Source: Deltaproteobacteria bacterium UBA3076 (GTDB lineage: Bacteria > Desulfobacterota > Dissulfuribacteria > Dissulfuribacterales > UBA3076). From it: DNA of 13,501 nt. The notes beneath the pieces are model-generated. The model saw only the letters and a program-made list of their open reading frames with translations, made no database searches and was not told the origin of the DNA. The stretch is from assembly GCA_002367355.1 (NCBI GenBank), contig DFBQ01000089.1:1-13501 (forward strand). The letters run 5' to 3'. Position 1 is the first letter of the stretch; each line of letters starts with the position of its first letter. Positions 5,563 through 12,055 of this stretch are shown piece by piece. Made by a program: the position numbers and the translations under genes.

Positions 5563-7494
5563 TTATTTTTGATCATCAAGGGAATTCAATTTCTTGTTAA
5601 GTCGGCAGAGAATAGTGCGAATATGTTTGGATTTTTTCCCCAATGCCTCTGCCTGTCGTCCGAGCTTTGCTGCTGTCTTCCAGTCATGTGTCTCTTCAAG
5701 GTACCCAAGGGCCAGAAGTGCCATGGACTCCGAATCTTCATGGTTGATTTTGATAGCCTGCTGCCATGATGTCTTGGCTTCCTGCCATTGATTAAGGACC
5801 CTGTAGGCCTTGCCGAGTATTCGAAAAATAGCCCCTGGTACCGGTTGGTTATGTCTATCTATAAAAGGACTGAGAACATCCAGGGCCTCTTTTGCCCGGT
5901 TCGATTCAATGAGCACTTCGGCCATACGGCCTGCTAAGCGTATATCGCCTGGTTTCAGTGCACAGGCCTTTTTCAGAACCTTTTCAGCACTTCTGAGGTC
6001 TCCTTTCTGGAAAAAGACCCCGCCAAGGTTATAAAGGGCCATAAAATTTTCAGAAGACGTGCCTGCAGCCCTGGAAAAGGCATTAATGGCCGCCTTGGTC
6101 CTTCCCTGTTCTGCAAGACAAACCCCCAGGCTATTAAGTAAATTGGCGTTTAGAGGCTCAGTCTTGAGGCCAAACCTGTAGTTTCTGCAAGCGCCCGGCA
6201 GATCTCCCCACGAAAGGATTTTGTCTCCCCTGACGTTCCAGGTCAAGCTGTCATGGATGGCCACTGAACCGTTTCCTAACAGATCTGCGTGCATAAAGGC
6301 CCACAGGGCTGCTACCGGGGTTCGGGATGGTCCCACCGCAGCTTGGCTGCCGGCAGCAATGCCTATGGTTGAAGGCGTATCCCGGGCGGCAATGCAAAGT
6401 TTCCGGATCTTATTCCCCCATTGGGCCAAATCAGATTCCCTGGACTTTCTGCCAAGTTTTCTGATTAAAAAGGCATTAGTTTTTTTTTCTGAAATGAATA
6501 CTCCATCTTGCCCTAAGACGTCTTTAAGATCATGGGGCACGGGTTTAACATAAGCAACGGCATATTTTGAGCTACCCTTGACCATTTTTTTTGCTTGATC
6601 AAGCCTTAATCCAAGCCCCTCAAGACCCAGGCTGTCTTCAAGGGCTTTTAAATCATCCGTGCAAAAGATTGCAGTACCCAGTTCCTCAGCCAACCTTTCA
6701 AGACCATAGATGTCCTCCTCCACATGACGGATATCAAAAGGCTCGGAGATATGGTGGCCATAAGCTTTAGAAATCAGCATCTTCACTATCCGGGCTTTAG
6801 GAATCAATTGCTTAAGGCCAAAAGACAGTTTGTCCTCGTCTACTCCAGGCAGAAGTATCCAGAAGTCCCCGGGATTTCCCCCCAGCCATTCAGGATCAGA
6901 ATGTCTCCAAAGCATCGAGCACAGGTCAATTACACTTTTATGATCACAGTAATTGGAATTTGCCGAGGGCTTTTGTATGAGGTGCAGCAAGGAGGTTGAA
7001 GGCTCCTCGTTTTTAAAAATGGCTTCTAAGGTAAGACATATATATTTAGGAATTTTTCCTGACCTTGAAAAAGAGGACTCCAATCGCAGGACCTTGAGTT
7101 TGTTTTCAACCCAGGACTGCAGAATAGGAAGCCACCTTTCAGCTTCTTCCGGTCCGATGGAATTGTCTACTTTAAATAACACCAGGGTGCCGAGAATGAT
7201 TTGGTGATTTGGTGATTTGGTGATTTGGTGATTGGGAGTGGCTGACAGGTCTCTGATTGGGATCAGGACTTGCTGTCCTATCCGGTCCCAAAATCCTTTG
7301 CATTCGGATAGGGCATGAGAGGCCCTCTGTCTCTGACGCTCTGAAAATTTAGCCGGCGGAAGGCCGTCAACATGGTCGGAAATGGGGCAGAACGTCCATT
7401 CTGAAAGGGAGAAAATTTCACCAAGCCATTTAATGACCTGGTTACCCAGCCGTTCCAGGTCCGCCGGAACCAGATGAAACATAGGATCAGTCAT
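5563..7494 (-). CDS. Multidomain TPR protein with GAF-like and degenerate GGDEF-like regions
   Basis: A 643-residue protein with no gene name I recognise. Residues about 450-620 are tetratricopeptide-like helix pairs (NLLNSLGVCLAEQGRTKAAI, then ALYNLGGVFFQKGD, ILGKAYRVLNQWQEAKTSWQ and LLALGYLEE), a scaffold for protein contacts. Residues about 14-135 look GAF-like: VLIPIRD and LGTLVLF would be adjacent strands. GGNPGDFWILLPGVDEDK (205-222) resembles the GGDEF active loop with the catalytic signature lost. STIGIA (375-380) followed by a helix ending near 415 resembles the C-terminal half of another GGDEF fold. I infer a sensory or scaffold protein without cyclase activity. Residues about 87-99 are encoded by an 8-bp tandem array. 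The gene starts 23 bases after selA, so the two are likely cotranscribed. GGTGAG lies 11 bases before the ATG; an in-frame ATG at 7482 is an alternative. Domain calls other than TPR are tentative. Confidence 0.75.
   Translation of the reverse strand: MTDPMFHLVPADLERLGNQVIKWLGEIFSLSEWTFCPISDHVDGLPPAKFSERQRQRASHALSECKGFWDRIGQQVLIPIRDLSATPNHQITKSPNHQIILGTLVLFKVDNSIGPEEAERWLPILQSWVENKLKVLRLESSFSRSGKIPKYICLTLEAIFKNEEPSTSLLHLIQKPSANSNYCDHKSVIDLCSMLWRHSDPEWLGGNPGDFWILLPGVDEDKLSFGLKQLIPKARIVKMLISKAYGHHISEPFDIRHVEEDIYGLERLAEELGTAIFCTDDLKALEDSLGLEGLGLRLDQAKKMVKGSSKYAVAYVKPVPHDLKDVLGQDGVFISEKKTNAFLIRKLGRKSRESDLAQWGNKIRKLCIAARDTPSTIGIAAGSQAAVGPSRTPVAALWAFMHADLLGNGSVAIHDSLTWNVRGDKILSWGDLPGACRNYRFGLKTEPLNANLLNSLGVCLAEQGRTKAAINAFSRAAGTSSENFMALYNLGGVFFQKGDLRSAEKVLKKACALKPGDIRLAGRMAEVLIESNRAKEALDVLSPFIDRHNQPVPGAIFRILGKAYRVLNQWQEAKTSWQQAIKINHEDSESMALLALGYLEETHDWKTAAKLGRQAEALGKKSKHIRTILCRLNKKLNSLDDQK
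7197..7236. repeat. 8-bp tandem repeat inside a coding region
   Basis: TGATTTGG occurs four times without a break (7197-7228), followed by a fifth copy with one change (TGATTGGG, 7229-7236). On the coding strand it encodes about 13 residues, PNHQITKSPNHQI, between two predicted beta-strands of the GAF-like region. Eight is not a multiple of three, so gain or loss of one unit would shift the frame and truncate the 643-residue protein near residue 100. It is the only repeat of this kind in a gene in the window. Confidence 0.88.
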
Positions 7495-7517
7495 TGTTAA
7501 TATTACTCACCGGATAA

Positions 7518-8933
7518 CTATTTACTCAGCCTCGAATGGGCAGAAGCCACTGCCTGGGTGATAATCCTGTAGTCTTCTTCCTGAACCGTCCTGATGTCCA
7601 TAAGCACACGGTCTTCTTCAATCCTTACGATCACAGGCGGTTCGTTTTTGCGGAGTTCAGACTCGATACGCGCAGCAGTAAACGCCTTGTTCCCCGGAGT
7701 GAGAGCTACAGCCACGGACTTGAGCTGCTGCAGCGGCAAAGCACCACCTCCAACACGGGAAATAGTCTCTGCGGTATTTATCGATATGCCGGTGAGTTTC
7801 AAGGCCCTTAGTCGTCTTTGAAGTCGCCTGGCCCGGGATTTGAGCTCATCATGGGAAAGACACAGCATGTTGAGTGTAGGTATGACCTTAACTGCCCGCT
7901 CCGGATCTTGATAGAGTCTCAGTACCCCTTCCAGGGCCACAAGCGTGAGCTTGTCTATCCGGACCGCCCTGTTCATAGGGTTTTCCTTTATCCGGTCAAC
8001 AAATTCCTTTTTCCCAATAATGATGCCTGCCTGAGATCCACCTAAGAGTTTATCACCACTGAAGCTCACCAGGTCTGCCCCGGCAGCCAGCGATTCCTGG
8101 ACCATAGGCTCATGAATTATTCCATATCTTGAGAAATCTATGAAGTTGCCGCTACCCAGGTCTTCAAATACAGGGACGCCATGTCTTACACCGAGTTCGG
8201 CCAGCTCTGAGATGGATGCGGCCATTGTAAAGCCCACCATCTGGAAGTTGCTCTGATGTACTTTGAGGAGAAGAGCGGTCTGTTCCCCTATGGCAGACTC
8301 ATAGTCCCTCAAATGGGTGCGGTTTGTGGTCCCGACTTCCCTCAGGATGGCCCCGCTTTTAGCCATTACATCAGGGATGCGGAAGGAACCGCCTATCTCT
8401 ATGAGTTCACCCCTGGAGACAATCACCTCTTTACCCTTGGCCAGGGTTTCCAGTGTGATAAGGACTGCAGCGGCATTATTGTTTACTACAAGGGCCGACT
8501 CCGCCCCTGTCAGATCACAGAGCAACTCTTCTACGTGGCAGTATCTGCTTCCCCTCATCCCTTTTTCCAGGTTATACTCCAAATTTGAGTATCGACCTGC
8601 TATATCCAGCATGGACTGAAAGATCTCTTTGGGGAGCAGAGAGCGTCCAAGATTTGTATGTATCACTACGCCTGTGGCGTTGACTACCGGCCTTAAGGAG
8701 GGTCTTAGCAGTGATGTCAGGCGCATTTCGATTTGTTTTTTTATGGTTTCATATTTTACTGATTCGGGGTCAGGTTCTTGTGAGGACAGAATATATGAGC
8801 GCAGACTGTCAAGGACATCTCTGCAGGCAGTTACCTTGACCCGCCGGGGGGCTTCATTGGATAATGTCTGTATCAGTTCGTCAACCTTGGGAAGCTTACG
8901 TAATAATTCTTGTTGAGATTGAGAATAATCCAT
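7518..8933 (-). CDS. selA: L-seryl-tRNA(Sec) selenium transferase
   Basis: SelA (471 residues) is a PLP enzyme that converts Ser-tRNA(Sec) to Sec-tRNA(Sec) with selenophosphate, so the host probably makes selenoproteins. The N-terminal LRKLPKVDELI (11-21) is the usual SelA opening. NATGVVIHTNLGRSLL (85-100) and FEDLGSGNF (256-264) are conserved. K295 in FSGDKLLGG is the expected PLP lysine and falls at the same number as in E. coli. The length is normal. I choose the ATG at 8933 because the product then starts like its family; a TTG at 8963 would add ten residues. The ATG shares CATG with the opposite rlmH start, so any ribosome site (AAAGAGAG) and promoter lie inside rlmH. The usual partner selB is not in the window; the TPR gene follows instead. 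Confidence 0.94.
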   Translation of the reverse strand: MDYSQSQQELLRKLPKVDELIQTLSNEAPRRVKVTACRDVLDSLRSYILSSQEPDPESVKYETIKKQIEMRLTSLLRPSLRPVVNATGVVIHTNLGRSLLPKEIFQSMLDIAGRYSNLEYNLEKGMRGSRYCHVEELLCDLTGAESALVVNNNAAAVLITLETLAKGKEVIVSRGELIEIGGSFRIPDVMAKSGAILREVGTTNRTHLRDYESAIGEQTALLLKVHQSNFQMVGFTMAASISELAELGVRHGVPVFEDLGSGNFIDFSRYGIIHEPMVQESLAAGADLVSFSGDKLLGGSQAGIIIGKKEFVDRIKENPMNRAVRIDKLTLVALEGVLRLYQDPERAVKVIPTLNMLCLSHDELKSRARRLQRRLRALKLTGISINTAETISRVGGGALPLQQLKSVAVALTPGNKAFTAARIESELRKNEPPVIVRIEEDRVLMDIRTVQEEDYRIITQAVASAHSRLSK

Positions 8934-8934
8934 G
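8931..8934. other. Shared CATG: overlapping divergent start codons
   Basis: The palindrome CATG holds the ATG of rlmH on the plus strand (8932-8934) and, read on the minus strand, the ATG of selA (8933-8931). Both starts are the ones expected from family alignment, so there is no intergenic space. Promoter and ribosome binding site of each gene must lie within the other's coding region. Confidence 0.75.
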
Positions 8935-9405
8935 TTGCGTCTCTCTTTAATCTGGGTGGACAAAACCCGGGATACCTGGCTCAGGGCCGGTATCGAGCAT
9001 TATATAGAAAAGATTGAGCACTACATTCGTGTGCAGGTCCTCCAGGTTCGGGGCGTCCGCTTTGCCCGAAAAATGAAACCTGACGAGGTCATGAAGCGCG
9101 AAGCCGAATCCATTGTAAAGGCCCTGCCAAAGGTGGCTTTTACAGTTGCCCTGGACGTAAAGGGTCGGATGTTGGATTCCCCCGGACTCGCCGGGATGCT
9201 GACAGATCTGGAGGCAAGAGGGGTTAGAGACCTGGCCATGGTGATAGGTGGGGCCTCGGGGCTTGCACCGGAAATAATCAAGAGAGCAGACAAGAGGTTA
9301 TCTCTTTCCCCAATGACCTTTACACACGACATGGCAAGACTCATACTGGTAGAGCAGATCTACAGGGCCTGCACTATCAAGGCCGGCGAGCCCTATCATC
9401 ATTGA
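8932..9405 (+). CDS. rlmH: 23S rRNA pseudouridine-1915 N3-methyltransferase
   Basis: A SPOUT-class methyltransferase of 157 residues, normal length for RlmH. It uses SAM to methylate pseudouridine 1915 in helix 69 of 23S rRNA on assembled 70S ribosomes. Visible signatures are LDVKGRMLDSPGLAGML (74-90), MVIGGASG (103-110) of the SAM-binding knot, and the C-terminal block LSLSPMTFTHDMARLILVEQ then IYRA and GEPYHH. The ATG gives MLRLSLIWVDKT, the expected first beta-strand, although no strong Shine-Dalgarno is seen; upstream sequence is selA coding on the other strand. The gene is convergent with the nifU-like gene, 64 bases away, and that gap is filled by a repeat and a T8 run. In many bacteria rlmH sits beside rsfS, which is absent here. 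Confidence 0.94.
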   Translation: MLRLSLIWVDKTRDTWLRAGIEHYIEKIEHYIRVQVLQVRGVRFARKMKPDEVMKREAESIVKALPKVAFTVALDVKGRMLDSPGLAGMLTDLEARGVRDLAMVIGGASGLAPEIIKRADKRLSLSPMTFTHDMARLILVEQIYRACTIKAGEPYHH

Positions 9406-9407
9406 AA

Positions 9408-9454
9408 GATGAACGTCCAACATTTTTTTTCTTGAACCCTGAACCTCTGAACCC
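9408..9454. repeat. Heptamer repeats and T8 run between convergent genes
   Basis: GATGAAC and GTCCAAC (9408-9421) belong to the family at 1710-1750. After a run of eight T (9423-9430), 9432-9454 (TTGAACCC then TGAACCTCTGAACCC) repeats the right arm at 118-139 with one mismatch in 22. So two repeat families are joined here. It sits between the ends of rlmH and the nifU-like gene. The T run could help end rlmH transcripts, but there is no good hairpin directly before it. Confidence 0.75.
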
Positions 9455-9469
9455 GTGTCTATAATTCAT

Positions 9470-9697
9470 TCATGCCTCCACTACAGAGGTTACCTCGGGG
9501 ATTTCACTCTTAAGATATCTCTCAATTCCTGACTTAAGGGTTATCTGGCTCATGGGGCAGCCTTTGCAGGCGCCGGTTAGAGTGACCTTGACTATCCCGC
9601 TATCTTCATCTACTTCTACCAATTCTACATCCCCGCCGTCCTGCTGCAGCATGGGACGCACTTTGTCCAGTGATTTTTGTACTCTGTCTTTTATCAT
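9470..9697 (-). CDS. NifU C-terminal-domain Fe-S scaffold protein
   Basis: A 75-residue stand-alone NifU-C (Nfu-type) protein that can hold a labile Fe-S cluster, usually between two subunits, and hand it to target enzymes. [14 protein letters not shown] (16-29) and [18 protein letters not shown] (42-59) are the family signature, with C44 and C47 as cluster ligands. The ATG at 9697 gives a standard start ([15 protein letters not shown]), with AAGGGA about ten bases upstream. A longer reading back to 9778 would overlap pyrE and has no family support. It starts 16 bases after pyrE and is probably the last gene of purB-pyrE-nifU. It may serve the many Fe-S enzymes such a cell needs, PorD and PorB included. 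Confidence 0.9.
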   Translation of the reverse strand: MIKDRVQKSLDKVRPMLQQDGGDVELVEVDEDSGIVKVTLTGACKGCPMSQITLKSGIERYLKSEIPEVTSVVEA

Positions 9698-9713
9698 TTT
9701 AAAAATTTCCCTT

Positions 9714-10283
9714 TTATTTTTCAACCAATGCCAGAATATTTCCACGCGTAAACAGCGATGAAAGTTCGTAACCGGCATTGCTCAAGGCCTTTTCCCCACC
9801 TTCTTCCCGATCAACAACAGTAAGCACCTGGGCTACTTTGTAACCTTCTTCCTCGGTCCTCTCAATTGCCTTGATAAGGGTCCCGCCGGTGGTAACCACG
9901 TCTTCGACCAGGGCTACTTTGCTCCCAAGGGGAATGTTGGATTTTCCTTCTATCCAGGACCCTGTACCATGTCCTTTTGCTTCTTTTCTGATGATAAAGG
10001 CGGGTATGGGTCTCCCTTCAATAAAGCTTACTACAGAGACTGCTGTAACCAGCGGATCAGCCCCCAGGGTCATTCCGCCGACCCCTGAAATACTCATGCC
10101 GGACTGCAGAATGCGATTGTACAGCAGCTTGCCGCAGAGATAGGCCCCCTCTGCAGAGAGCGTGGTCTGCTTGCAGTCTATGTAGAAGTCGCTCTCTTTC
10201 CCGGAGGTCAACCTGAAGGTCCCCTCTCTGTATGAGAGCTCAAATATCATCTGTCTGAGTCTTTCCCAGTCTCTCTGAATCAT
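9714..10283 (-). CDS. pyrE: Orotate phosphoribosyltransferase
   Basis: PyrE (189 residues) transfers orotate to PRPP to give orotidine 5'-phosphate in pyrimidine synthesis. The PRPP-binding motif [13 protein letters not shown] is at 124-136, and the catalytic flexible loop [17 protein letters not shown] at about 97-113 carries the conserved Lys and His. [16 protein letters not shown] (23-38) is the orotate-side N-terminal motif. The length is normal for the short bacterial form. The ATG overlaps the purB stop as ATGA (10280-10283), suggesting translational coupling of a purine and a pyrimidine gene. No attenuator is seen because the gene is internal to the operon. Confidence 0.95.
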   Translation of the reverse strand: MIQRDWERLRQMIFELSYREGTFRLTSGKESDFYIDCKQTTLSAEGAYLCGKLLYNRILQSGMSISGVGGMTLGADPLVTAVSVVSFIEGRPIPAFIIRKEAKGHGTGSWIEGKSNIPLGSKVALVEDVVTTGGTLIKAIERTEEEGYKVAQVLTVVDREEGGEKALSNAGYELSSLFTRGNILALVEK

Positions 10284-11581
10284 TGCTCAGCCCCGAAGAC
10301 CCGCTCAAATATGGTTTTCACATGTTTAAGATGGTATTTTATGTCGAATATGGCCTCGATTTCTTCCGGAGCCAAATGTTTGGCCAGGTCCTGGTCTGCC
10401 AGGAGTCTTTCCTTGAAAGTGCCGTTTCCCTCCCATACCTCCATGGCCTGTTTCTGGACAATTCCATAGGATTCCTCCCTGCTGACACCTTTCTGTGTAA
10501 GTGTGAGCAATACCTGTTGTGAGAAGATAAGCCCCTTGAGCATATTCAGATTATGCTCCATCCGATCAGGATATACTATTAAATTATCCAATATCCCAGT
10601 AAGACGGCTCAGCATGAAATCTGTCCCGATAAAGGCATCAGGGCCGGTCACACGTTCAACTGATGAGTGGCTTATGTCCCGCTCGTGCCACAATGTCACG
10701 TTCTCAAGCGCCGGAATCGCATAGGAACGTACCAGCCGTGCAAGACCACACAGATTTTCCGACAGGATCGGGTTTCTCTTATGCGGCATGGCCGAAGAGC
10801 CCTTTTGCCCCGGCCTGAAGTACTCTTCTGCCTCCAGCACTTCTGTCCGCTGAAGATGGCGCACCTCAGTTGCTATCTTTTCAATAGAGCTTGCCAGCAC
10901 TGCCAGGGCACAGAATACTTCTGCGTACCTGTCTCGCTGTATGATCTGGTTGGAGGCAGGAGCAGGCTTAAGACCCAGGTGTTCGCACACATAGGATTCC
11001 ACCCTGGGATCAGCGTGGGCAAACGTGCCGACAGCCCCTGATATCTTACCATAGGAGATTGTCTCCTTTGCATTCTCAAGACGCCTGCGGTTTCTCCGCA
11101 TCTCATCGTACCAGATGGCAAGCTTCAGACCAAAGGTGATGGGCTCGGCATGGATACCATGAGACCTTCCTATCATCACTGTGTCTCTGTGTTCAAAGGC
11201 ACGTTTTTTTATAACATCCATCAGGGCGTTCACGTCATCAATGATGATTTCCATGGCCTGCTTAAATATTACGGCATTGGCTGTATCCAACATGTCAGAT
11301 GACGTAAGACCCCAGTGCAGGTATCGGGCGGATGGCCCTACATACTCTGCCACGTTGGTAAGAAAGGCAATCACATCATGACGGGTCTTTTCCTCAATCT
11401 CGGCTATCCGTTCCGGATCAAAAGCAGCCTTGGTCCTTATGTCCTCTGCAGCCTTCTTTGGTACTGCTCCGAGCTCAGCCCAGGCCTCTGCCGCAAGAAT
11501 TTCCACTTCAAGCCAGGTCTTGTATTTATTCTCCAGGGTCCATATGGCTGCCATCCCGGGCCGGCTGTATCTATCTATCAT
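10280..11581 (-). CDS. purB: Adenylosuccinate lyase
   Basis: PurB (433 residues) of the fumarase/aspartase superfamily. It cleaves SAICAR to AICAR and adenylosuccinate to AMP, releasing fumarate each time. The superfamily signature GSSAMPHKRNP is at 261-271, with a catalytic Ser in the mobile loop. GRSHGIHAEP (138-147) carries the general-acid His141, and LTSSDMLDT (92-100) is also conserved. The length is normal. I place the start at the ATG at 11581 (MIDRYSRPGMAAIWT, the usual opening), with AGGA nine bases upstream; a reading back to 11611 would add ten unsupported residues and run into the palindrome. First gene of purB-pyrE-nifU. A 474-base gap separates it from the divergent glycosyltransferase. 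I see no purine riboswitch there. Confidence 0.95.
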   Translation of the reverse strand: MIDRYSRPGMAAIWTLENKYKTWLEVEILAAEAWAELGAVPKKAAEDIRTKAAFDPERIAEIEEKTRHDVIAFLTNVAEYVGPSARYLHWGLTSSDMLDTANAVIFKQAMEIIIDDVNALMDVIKKRAFEHRDTVMIGRSHGIHAEPITFGLKLAIWYDEMRRNRRRLENAKETISYGKISGAVGTFAHADPRVESYVCEHLGLKPAPASNQIIQRDRYAEVFCALAVLASSIEKIATEVRHLQRTEVLEAEEYFRPGQKGSSAMPHKRNPILSENLCGLARLVRSYAIPALENVTLWHERDISHSSVERVTGPDAFIGTDFMLSRLTGILDNLIVYPDRMEHNLNMLKGLIFSQQVLLTLTQKGVSREESYGIVQKQAMEVWEGNGTFKERLLADQDLAKHLAPEEIEAIFDIKYHLKHVKTIFERVFGAEQ

Positions 11582-11604
11582 AAAAAAGATTCCTATAATT
11601 CCGT

Positions 11605-11626
11605 TTCCCATGCCCCTGCATGGGAA
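11605..11626. repeat. REP-like palindrome upstream of purB
   Basis: TTCCCATGC and GCATGGGAA form a perfect 9-bp stem with a CCCT loop. The shape (TTCCCAnGC, a 4-base loop, GCnTGGGAA) resembles short REP-type intergenic palindromes common in several phyla, but I cannot count copies in this genome. It lies 23 bases upstream of the purB ATG, so it would be in the purB leader if transcribed. It has no U-tract. Confidence 0.5.
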
Positions 11627-11826
11627 TCCTGTGTCATGAAGCTCTGCACCCTAAGCCGATACAGAGTTTTCTACACACTTCTTGGCAGACGCTCAGGACC
11701 CGTAGCGAATTCCAACGACTTATTCCTTTACGAGTCCTTAGTAGGGGTTTGTCCACCAACAATCTGTATTTCCAGCTTGTCTTTTAGACCAGATAAAGGA
11801 ACGAAGCGCAATAGTTACAATTTTTA
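11627..11826. other. Structured non-coding block, purB-glycosyltransferase gap
   Basis: This stretch has no convincing gene. One clear hairpin is AGGAC-C-CGTA (11695-11704) with TACG-A-GTCCT (11729-11738), a 9-pair stem with one mismatch. A second possible pairing is ATACAGA (11659-11665) with TCTGTAT (11763-11769). CTCTG (11642-11646) can also pair with CAGAG (11662-11666). It could be the purB leader, an unannotated small RNA on either strand, or a dispersed repeat joined to the neighbouring palindrome. I cannot choose. Confidence 0.35.
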
Positions 11827-11858
11827 AATTCAAGATTCAAAATTTAGAATTCAAAATT
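11827..11858. repeat. AT-rich heptamer array
   Basis: ATTCAAG, ATTCAAA, ATTTAGA and ATTCAAA follow one another in 7-bp register from about 11828, then ATTG. Composition differs from the GC-richer arrays elsewhere in the window, but the step and the TTCA core are the same. It is followed directly by a hairpin. Confidence 0.7.
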
Positions 11859-11886
11859 GTGTCTGAACGGATTTTCCATTCAGACA
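11859..11886. other. Hairpin GTGTCTGAA/TTCAGACAC
   Basis: GTGTCTGAA (11859-11867) pairs with TTCAGACAC (11878-11886), and inside it GGA can pair with TCC. There is no U-run on the plus strand. On the minus strand AATTTT follows, but no minus-strand gene ends here, so a terminator role is unlikely. It could be an operator or a cruciform, or part of the adjacent repeat. The rest of the gap to 12055 shows nothing firm. Confidence 0.45.
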
Positions 11887-12055
11887 CTATCTATACCACC
11901 TGCCATAAGTCCGGTTGATTCTGATTTATGCTTATTCGTTCAAGAGCCGAGGATAATTTTATAGGGATGGAGAAAAATTTGCCGGTTTTTCACAAGCAGC
12001 TCGGAGACAATGTGAATAATGAATGGGAAATCCTTTAGGAAAAGGGACATCGGAC

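Noticed and set aside
9698..9778. N-terminal extension of the NifU-like protein.
   Set aside because: It overlaps pyrE, and the added residues are unlike any NifU-C start; the ATG at 9697 has a ribosome site and the family start.
11650..11666. Possible 6S RNA: CCCTAAGCCGATA resembles the central-bulge segment of E. coli 6S (CCCCTGAGCCGATA).
   Set aside because: I could not build the long closing stem or the full rod-like fold around it; a short match alone is not enough.
11636..11827. A 63-residue reading frame on the plus strand.
   Set aside because: No ribosome binding site, no recognisable domain, and it runs through the hairpins of a non-coding block.
11582..12055. Purine riboswitch controlling purB.
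   Set aside because: I found no three-way junction with the conserved loop sequences on the minus strand.
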